Below are positions 15,766 through 19,772 of a stretch of 19,772 bases of DNA, in pieces. Source of the DNA: JBBRCX01 sp038204465 (lineage in GTDB: Bacteria > Planctomycetota > Phycisphaerae > Tepidisphaerales > Tepidisphaeraceae). A model generated the notes under the pieces. That model was not told the origin of the DNA and ran no database searches. It worked only from the letters and a program-made list of their open reading frames with translations. The stretch lies in contig JBBRCX010000086.1 in NCBI GenBank assembly GCA_038204465.1, forward strand, positions 1-19,772, given 5' to 3'. Positions within the stretch are counted from its first letter, which is position 1. Every line of letters begins with the position of its first letter. The position numbers and the translations under genes were made by a program.

Positions 15766-16934
15766 GTGCTCGGCGTAGCAGAGTTGCCTGACCGTTCGGG
15801 TTCCGGCTCGGCGGGAACGGCCGAATTTGATTGAGCTCGCTCCGCTTCTTCCGCGGCCGACTCGGGCTTCGATTTCTCGTTCACCTCGACAGATGATTTC
15901 ACGCCCGCTTCGTCGAGCCGGAACCGAATGACGCGCTCGAGGTGCTCCCGGCTCTTGCCCTTATAGTCGCCCATTGATTTGCCGTCGATCCACACCTCAC
16001 ACACGACCGGACTTGCATCGGCGTCGATAGCCCCCTTGACACTCTCCCCCTGAGCTTTGGCCAACAGGCCGCCGATGCGGCCTCTCACACGAGAGTCGGC
16101 CTCTTTGACTCTGTTCGTCCTGGGTCGACCGGCTTTTGGCGGAGCCGCCTCGGCTTCCTCCCCGGCGGGCCTCGTGCCGCGCGAGTGAATGGCCAACTCC
16201 GGCGGCAGATCGTCCGGGATGTACAAAAGCCTGCGACAACTCGGACAGAAGACCAGCTCGTCGCGGGTGTGCAGCTTGTTGTAAACGTCGGTGACCAGAT
16301 TCATATTGCACGCCGAGCACAGGTATTCCTCGCGGCGGCGGTCGGGCTTGGCGACGGCAGACATGGCATCGCCGTCGTGATGCTCGGCGAGGCGCTCGAA
16401 CGCCTCGCGCGCCCGCGGCGGCAACGAAGCGGCCGAGGCGTCGCGCGCCGGTCGAAGCGCGTCCACCTGCGACTTGAGGCGGGCGAGGGTATCGCCGATT
16501 GCGGCGGACATCGTCGCAAGCTTTGTCCGCTCGGCTTCGAGCTGGGTGCTCAGCGCCGCCGCCTCCGCCTGGAGCTTCTCAATCTCCTCGAGCCGCTTCA
16601 CCGCCTCGTCTTCGATCTTGTTGCGATCGACCTTGGCAGTGTTGATCTCGGTCAGGAAGGCCTGATACTCCTTGTTGTTGTGCGCGGTCTGCTGCTGAGT
16701 GCGCAGCTTCTCGATGTGGGTATCTCGAGTCTTGAGCTCGAGATCCATCTGGTGCGCTTGCGATTGCTGCTCGCGCAGTTTCTGCTGGGCAAACTTCAGT
16801 TTGTCGGCAAGGTCGTTGGTGCGCCGCTCCTGGACGCGCACGTTTTTATTCGCTGCCTCGAGGTGCTCCTGAGCTTCGCGGAGCTGCTGATCTGCCTGAT
16901 AAAGCTTGACCAAGTCGACGTTGGTCGGACCCAT
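15762..16934 (-). CDS. Coiled-coil protein with C4 zinc ribbon (CT398-like family)
   Basis: A 390-residue protein; ATG 16934 is preceded by GGAG at 7-nt spacing. Residues 1-170 form a long coiled-coil hairpin (DLVKLYQADQQLREAQEHLE through QAEAAALSTQLEAERTKLA). A C4-type zinc ribbon follows: Cys206-x-x-Cys209 (LCSACNMNL) and Cys230-x-x-Cys233 (VFCPSCRRLLYIP). This pairing defines the family known from Chlamydia CT398 and the H. pylori HP0958 flagellar RNA/sigma54 partner. The family is usually about 240 residues. Here there is an extra C-terminal part: a basic linker (KAGRPRTNRVKE), a small alpha/beta-like segment (about 300-360, CEVWIDGKSMGDYKGKS...LERVIRFRL) and an acidic disordered tail. 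It probably binds nucleic acid or a partner protein; the actual role is unknown. Confidence 0.85.
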   Translation of the reverse strand: MGPTNVDLVKLYQADQQLREAQEHLEAANKNVRVQERRTNDLADKLKFAQQKLREQQSQAHQMDLELKTRDTHIEKLRTQQQTAHNNKEYQAFLTEINTAKVDRNKIEDEAVKRLEEIEKLQAEAAALSTQLEAERTKLATMSAAIGDTLARLKSQVDALRPARDASAASLPPRAREAFERLAEHHDGDAMSAVAKPDRRREEYLCSACNMNLVTDVYNKLHTRDELVFCPSCRRLLYIPDDLPPELAIHSRGTRPAGEEAEAAPPKAGRPRTNRVKEADSRVRGRIGGLLAKAQGESVKGAIDADASPVVCEVWIDGKSMGDYKGKSREHLERVIRFRLDEAGVKSSVEVNEKSKPESAAEEAERAQSNSAVPAEPEPERSGNSATPST

Positions 16935-17000
16935 TCAGTACTCCATAACGGAACTATCGCCGCGGACGGTGCGTGGACCACCCTGGCAGGCGCGCTTCCA

Positions 17001-17028
17001 ATTATGCCGACGCGCGGCATAGATGCAA
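17001..17028 (-). promoter_or_regulatory. Possible promoter of the zinc-ribbon gene
   Basis: On the minus strand TTGCAT (plus 17028-17023) and CATAAT (17006-17001) are 16 bp apart. The -10 box matches five of six bases and the -35 box three of six. It would give a leader of about 60 nt. Confidence 0.3.
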
Positions 17029-17140
17029 AGGGGTCAGCAGGTCAGCATATTTCACCGCTGAACGTCCATTCGCCGACCCATGCTCTTGCCACGACCACTG
17101 CGCCCACCGATCGGTCGTTCATACACGGAACTTCGAAAAG

Positions 17141-18407
17141 ATGAAAAGGCGGCTCGGCATCGCTGCAGTAATCGCGATGGTGGTTGCAGCCTGCTGGCTC
17201 GCGAGCACCTGCAACCGCCCAACGAGAAGAGCAGCACTGCTACGGACAGCGCCAAATGCCGGCAGCGAAAGTTCCTTCAGCGCTGCCGCAGACCTTCATC
17301 TGAAGGCATGTCGCATTAGCCTGACTCGCGGCGAGGTCACGCTCAACGTGCCGCAAGGCTTTCGTATTCGAGCAGCGGCGGAGGGGTTGGGCCGTGTCCG
17401 ATTCCTCGCGAAGTCCCCCGACGGCCGCCTTTTCGCGCCCGACATGGTGAACCTGTCTGACAACCACGACGGGAAGCTGCATGTGCTGGAAAACTTCGAC
17501 GAGGTTTCGGGGCGCTTCCGCACAGTCCGCGTGTTCCTGCGGCATCTGCGGAATCCAAACAGCGTCGCGTTTCATGTTGACGCCAGCGGTATCACGTGGC
17601 TCTATCTGGCTCTGACTGATCGATTGGTCCGATACCACTACCGCGCTGGCGATGCGGCGCCCTCCGCTCCCCCGGAAGCGGTTGCGCAATTCCCAGACTA
17701 CGGCTTGGGATACAAGCACGGCGGCTGGCACCTGACGCGCACGATTGCATTTGGTCCCGACGGGACACTGTTCGTCTCAGTTAGGAAGCAGTTGCAACGC
17801 ATGCGAGGAAAAGGAACCGCTCAGAGCATGCATCCTCGTGATGGACCCCAATGGAAACAACCAGCGCCGATACGCCTGGGGACTCCGCAATGCTGTGGGA
17901 TTGAAATGGGTCGGCCAGCAGCTCTTCGCAACCAACATGGGCGCCGACCACCTTGGTGATGACCGACCTGACGACACCATTTATCAGGTGCGCGAAGGAG
18001 CGGACTACGGGTGGCCATATTATTTCCAGGCCGAAGGGAAAGTGTGGGCAGATCCGAATCTGAACGCCCGGGAACTGAAGCGCGGCAGCGTGCCCCTCGC
18101 CTGGGCAACCTTTGCCGCCCATAGCGCGCCGTTGGGATTGGAATATTTTGGGGGGGAGCAGAGCGAACCTTCGCTACACCACTGTTTCCTCGTGGCGCTT
18201 CACGGCTCATCAAAGGTCGGGCTGGGCCGGGGGTATCGAATCGTGCGCATCCGGCAGGGCGAAGCGCCCGTGGATTTCGTGAGCGGCTTCCTCAATAGCG
18301 AGAAGATCCAGGGGCGGCCTTGTGACGTCCTGCGGATTGGCGACGGCGCGTTCTTCTTCTCTGACGATCACGCAGGAGTGATCTATCACGTCGCACCCGG
18401 CAATTGA
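17141..18407 (+). pseudogene. PQQ-dependent sugar (glucose/sorbosone) dehydrogenase-like lipoprotein, frameshifted
   Basis: Two overlapping frames together encode one protein. The first part runs from ATG 17141 (a signal peptide with lipobox VAAC, Cys18) to about 17782, ending GPDGTLFVSV; the second resumes at 17784 with GSSCNACEEKEPLRA and runs to TGA 18407. Removing one base near 17783 restores a 421-residue protein of normal family length. The family folds as a six-bladed propeller that oxidises sugars using PQQ in the periplasm. Visible markers are HGGWHLTRTIAFGPDG, GSSCNACEE, YAWGLRNAVGLKW, GADYGWPYY and the terminal GDGAFFFSDDHAGVIYHV block. The break falls inside the GSSCN motif and there is no other stop or deletion, so it is either a very recent mutation or a sequencing/assembly error. 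No slippery heptamer is seen. Confidence 0.85.
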
Positions 18408-18440
18408 ACCACGCAACACGTCTGTGCGGTTAGCCAATGA

Positions 18441-18510
18441 ATCGGGTAGGAGGGGGCCTTTCGGCCCTCGTCCTCCCACACCACCGGACGTACTCATCGT
18501 ATCCGGCGGT
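18441..18510 (-). mobile_element. Probable group II intron 3'-end fragment (domains V and VI)
   Basis: On the minus strand, 18510-18480 folds as a domain V-like hairpin. It has a 9-bp lower stem (ACCGCCGGA with TCCGGTGGT, one G-U), a two-base CG bulge on the 3' side, and a short apical stem TAC/GTA with loop GATGA. CGC in the 5' strand is in the position of the catalytic triad (CGC in some bacterial introns). Directly downstream, 18478-18441 forms a domain VI-like hairpin with a GAAA loop (GGGCC/GGCCC), and the end CTCCTACCCGAT carries a possible branch-point A and an intron-type AT terminus. Standard domain V is longer at its tip, so this one looks degenerate. No reverse transcriptase or domain I is present upstream. 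This is pattern recognition from memory and was not scored against a covariance model. Confidence 0.55.
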
Positions 18511-18512
18511 TT

Positions 18513-18540
18513 CCGGAGTCATTCGACTCCGGGCTTTTGT
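18513..18540 (+). terminator. Probable intrinsic terminator downstream of the sugar dehydrogenase
   Basis: A perfect 8-bp stem CCGGAGTC/GACTCCGG (18513-18520 with 18525-18532), loop ATTC, is followed by GCTTTTGT. It lies 105 nt after the broken gene. The T-run is short, so termination may be partial. A near-identical stem occurs at 19368-19393 in opposite orientation. Confidence 0.5.
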
Positions 18541-18640
18541 CATTTGATCTTTGACAAGTGAAGAGTCGGGAAACGCAACAGGGCCAGGAGTCAATAGGGC
18601 CATCACGAGGCGATGGCGTGAGACGCCCTTGGGCGACGGG

Positions 18641-18724
18641 CTACGGATGCAGGTTCGGATTCTCCACCTGCAACCCCTCCGCCGCTGCGGCGGCGTTCAA
18701 TTCGTCGTCGGCGGAGACGCTGAT
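18641..18724 (-). pseudogene. C-terminal remnant of a VapC-like PIN-domain toxin
   Basis: Directly after the TAG of the DUF5615 gene (18727-18725) and in the same frame, 27 sense codons run to a TAG at 18643-18641. They read ISVSADDELNAAAAAEG followed by LQVENPNLHP. The SADxxLxxAAxxEGLxVxxP pattern is the end of many PIN-domain VapC toxins, where the Asp after Ala is one of the acidic metal ligands. The rest of such a toxin is absent, because the upstream sequence is the DUF5615 gene, which already has its own TAD motif. I infer an old vapC truncated by arrival of the present cassette or by recombination between toxins. Confidence 0.6.
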
Positions 18725-19090
18725 CTACGGGCGTGGGCGCAGGCGCACGCGGCTCGTTTCCACGACCGCCAGTCGGCCGGGAAGAAGCGCAACGAGATCT
18801 GGCCGCTCAAGCAACACACGCAAGACATCCAGCAATTGGGCGCCGGTGGCGTGGGCGGGAAGGCCGAGTACGACGATTCCGGCGTAATCCGGCGGAGGAA
18901 AGATGCGGATGTCGGAGAATCCCCAATCGGCGGTCAGAATGCACAGTCCATGTTGTTTGGCGTAGTTGGCGATGTCCGGGTCCTCGGCGCTGCGCATGCC
19001 GATGTCGCGGACATCGACTGCGACGTGTCCGTAGGATGCAAGTAAGGCAGCGGTTTCGCGCGGCAGGTCGGCGTCAATCAGGAATCGCAT
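18725..19090 (-). CDS. DUF5615 family PIN-like toxin
   Basis: A 121-residue protein starting with ATG 19090, which directly abuts the TAA of the antitoxin gene (19093-19091), so translation is probably coupled. The DUF5615/Mut7-C-like PIN pattern is clear: MRFLIDADLP with Asp6 and Asp8, VDVRDIGMRSAEDPDIANYA with Asp39 in the second acidic position, and GLCILTADWGFSD with Asp55 and Asp60. PIN-like nucleases use such acidic clusters to bind metal and cut RNA. DUF5615 genes are regularly found behind DUF433 antitoxin genes, as here, and the pair is regarded as a type II toxin-antitoxin system. The RNA target is unknown. The chain ends in a basic tail (RVRLRPRP). Confidence 0.87.
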   Translation of the reverse strand: MRFLIDADLPRETAALLASYGHVAVDVRDIGMRSAEDPDIANYAKQHGLCILTADWGFSDIRIFPPPDYAGIVVLGLPAHATGAQLLDVLRVLLERPDLVALLPGRLAVVETSRVRLRPRP

Positions 19091-19327
19091 TTATGAATCT
19101 TGGCGGGCTGCCGATGTCGGAATAAACGCCTGCTGCTCCACCAATTCGTTGGCGAACGAGACGGCCGCGCGAATGTCTTGCGGAGTCACATCGTACTGCT
19201 GTTGAATCTTCTCGAAACTTGTCCCGGCGGCAACCTCGGCGAGGATGCGCGTCACCGGCACGCGCGTGCCCTTGATGACCGGCTGGCCGTGGTGGATTTT
19301 CGGGTTTATCTCGATGTGGTCGTGCAT
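19091..19327 (-). CDS. DUF433 family antitoxin
   Basis: A 78-residue protein from ATG 19327, preceded by GAGGG at about 5-nt spacing. The DUF433 family signature is visible at the start: HIEINPKIHHGQPVIKGTRVPV, then ILAEVAAGTSFEKIQQQYDVTPQDIRAAVSFA, a helix-turn-helix-like region that probably binds the operon's own promoter. A C-terminal tail would contact and block the toxin. It is the first gene of a two-gene operon with DUF5615. A TATAAT element (plus 19344-19349) sits 17 nt upstream of the ATG, between it and the 16S terminator, consistent with autoregulated transcription independent of the rRNA gene. Confidence 0.88.
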   Translation of the reverse strand: MHDHIEINPKIHHGQPVIKGTRVPVTRILAEVAAGTSFEKIQQQYDVTPQDIRAAVSFANELVEQQAFIPTSAARQDS

Positions 19328-19343
19328 GAATCCCTCGGAAATG

Positions 19344-19349
19344 ATTATA
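19344..19349 (-). promoter_or_regulatory. -10 element (TATAAT) of the toxin-antitoxin operon
   Basis: A perfect TATAAT on the minus strand, preceded by TG (TGTATAAT). Transcription would start near 19337, leaving a roughly 10-nt leader with GAGGG. No good -35 is present at 16-18 bp, because that position is taken by the stem of the 16S terminator. Confidence 0.5.
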
Positions 19350-19361
19350 CAGGTGGGCGCA

Positions 19362-19393
19362 TAAAAAAGCCCGGAGTCTTGCGACCCCGGGCT
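19362..19393 (-). terminator. Intrinsic terminator of the 16S rRNA transcript
   Basis: On the minus strand an 11-bp stem (19393-19383 with 19378-19368, AGCCCGGGGTC with GACTCCGGGCT, one G-U pair) closes on a GCAA GNRA tetraloop and is followed by a run of U (plus 19363-19367 are all A). It lies 143 nt beyond the 3' end of 16S, indicating that the rRNA transcript ends here. Confidence 0.88.
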
Positions 19394-19450
19394 TTCTCAA
19401 AATCAAGTGATAGTCGGATGGCCATTCCCGCGTGTTGCCACGGGGGTTTG

Positions 19451-19470
19451 CGGTCTGAGTGAACAGACCG
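19451..19470 (-). repeat. Hairpin in the 16S rRNA trailer
   Basis: CGGTCTG (19451-19457) and CAGACCG (19464-19470) form a perfect 7-bp stem with loop AGTGAA (plus-strand sequence). A role in processing is possible; no T-run follows. Confidence 0.45.
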
Positions 19471-19517
19471 ACGAGGCTGTGCTGACAAGTTAATCCGGCA
19501 GATCGCTCTGACGGACA

Positions 19518-19772
<255 letters not shown>

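Noticed and set aside
16185..17144. 319-codon plus-strand ORF opposite the zinc-ribbon gene
   Set aside because: The minus strand carries a coiled coil and four zinc-binding cysteines. This ORF is the antisense of the coiled coil and has no recognisable domain.
17776..17790. Programmed frameshift in the sugar dehydrogenase
   Set aside because: No slippery heptamer, internal Shine-Dalgarno or downstream pseudoknot could be seen at the break.

Overview
The window is about 19.8 kb of high-GC bacterial chromosome. Gene content points to the Planctomycetota, perhaps a Phycisphaerae-like lineage. Signs are a PadR regulator coupled to a large membrane protein with an anti-sigma-like N-terminal helical domain, a secreted TPR-plus-trypsin protease, a PQQ-type sugar dehydrogenase lipoprotein, and a 16S rRNA gene with no 23S gene behind it (16S/23S separation is known in several planctomycetes). 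The taxon is an inference; a search with the 237 bases of 16S would settle it.

Layout. 1-2770 (+): tail of a PadR regulator overlapping by 4 nt an 832-residue membrane protein. 2851-5781 (+): exported TPR/trypsin-like protease, then an exported TlpA-like thioredoxin. 5904-7301 (-): small coiled-coil protein and an AmrB/MEMO1-like protein, with a possible 40-codon ORF coupled to the latter. 7448-8540 (+): two-TM protein with a disordered N-terminus, then a cytoplasmic thioredoxin with its own sigma70-type promoter and intrinsic terminator. 8701-11077 (-): small Spy-like secreted protein, YhaM-like OB/HD nuclease, Mn-type superoxide dismutase. 11231-12422 (+): small membrane protein and an extended SDR. 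12442-13742 (-): DedA protein and a cysteine-free Rrf2 regulator, divergent from dsbD (13834-15723, +). 15762-16934 (-): coiled-coil/zinc-ribbon protein. 17141-18407 (+): sugar dehydrogenase broken by one base. 18408-18724: decay zone with a probable group II intron 3' fragment (domains V/VI), a terminator-like hairpin and the last 28 codons of a lost PIN toxin. 18725-19327 (-): DUF433/DUF5615 toxin-antitoxin pair. 19536-19772 (-): 3' end of 16S rRNA, followed by a strong terminator.

The genes form one visible theme. A cytoplasmic thioredoxin, the membrane electron carrier DsbD and an exported TlpA-like thioredoxin could form a reductant path across the membrane, and superoxide dismutase and an Rrf2 regulator lie in the same region. 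The right end looks like an accessory zone beside an isolated 16S gene. I found no CRISPR array, tRNA, intact insertion sequence or prophage. The items most worth a second look are the frameshift inside the diagnostic motif of the sugar dehydrogenase, the intron remnant, the PIN-toxin remnant directly behind the DUF5615 toxin, the inverted 14-nt repeat flanking that cassette, and the unlinked 16S gene.
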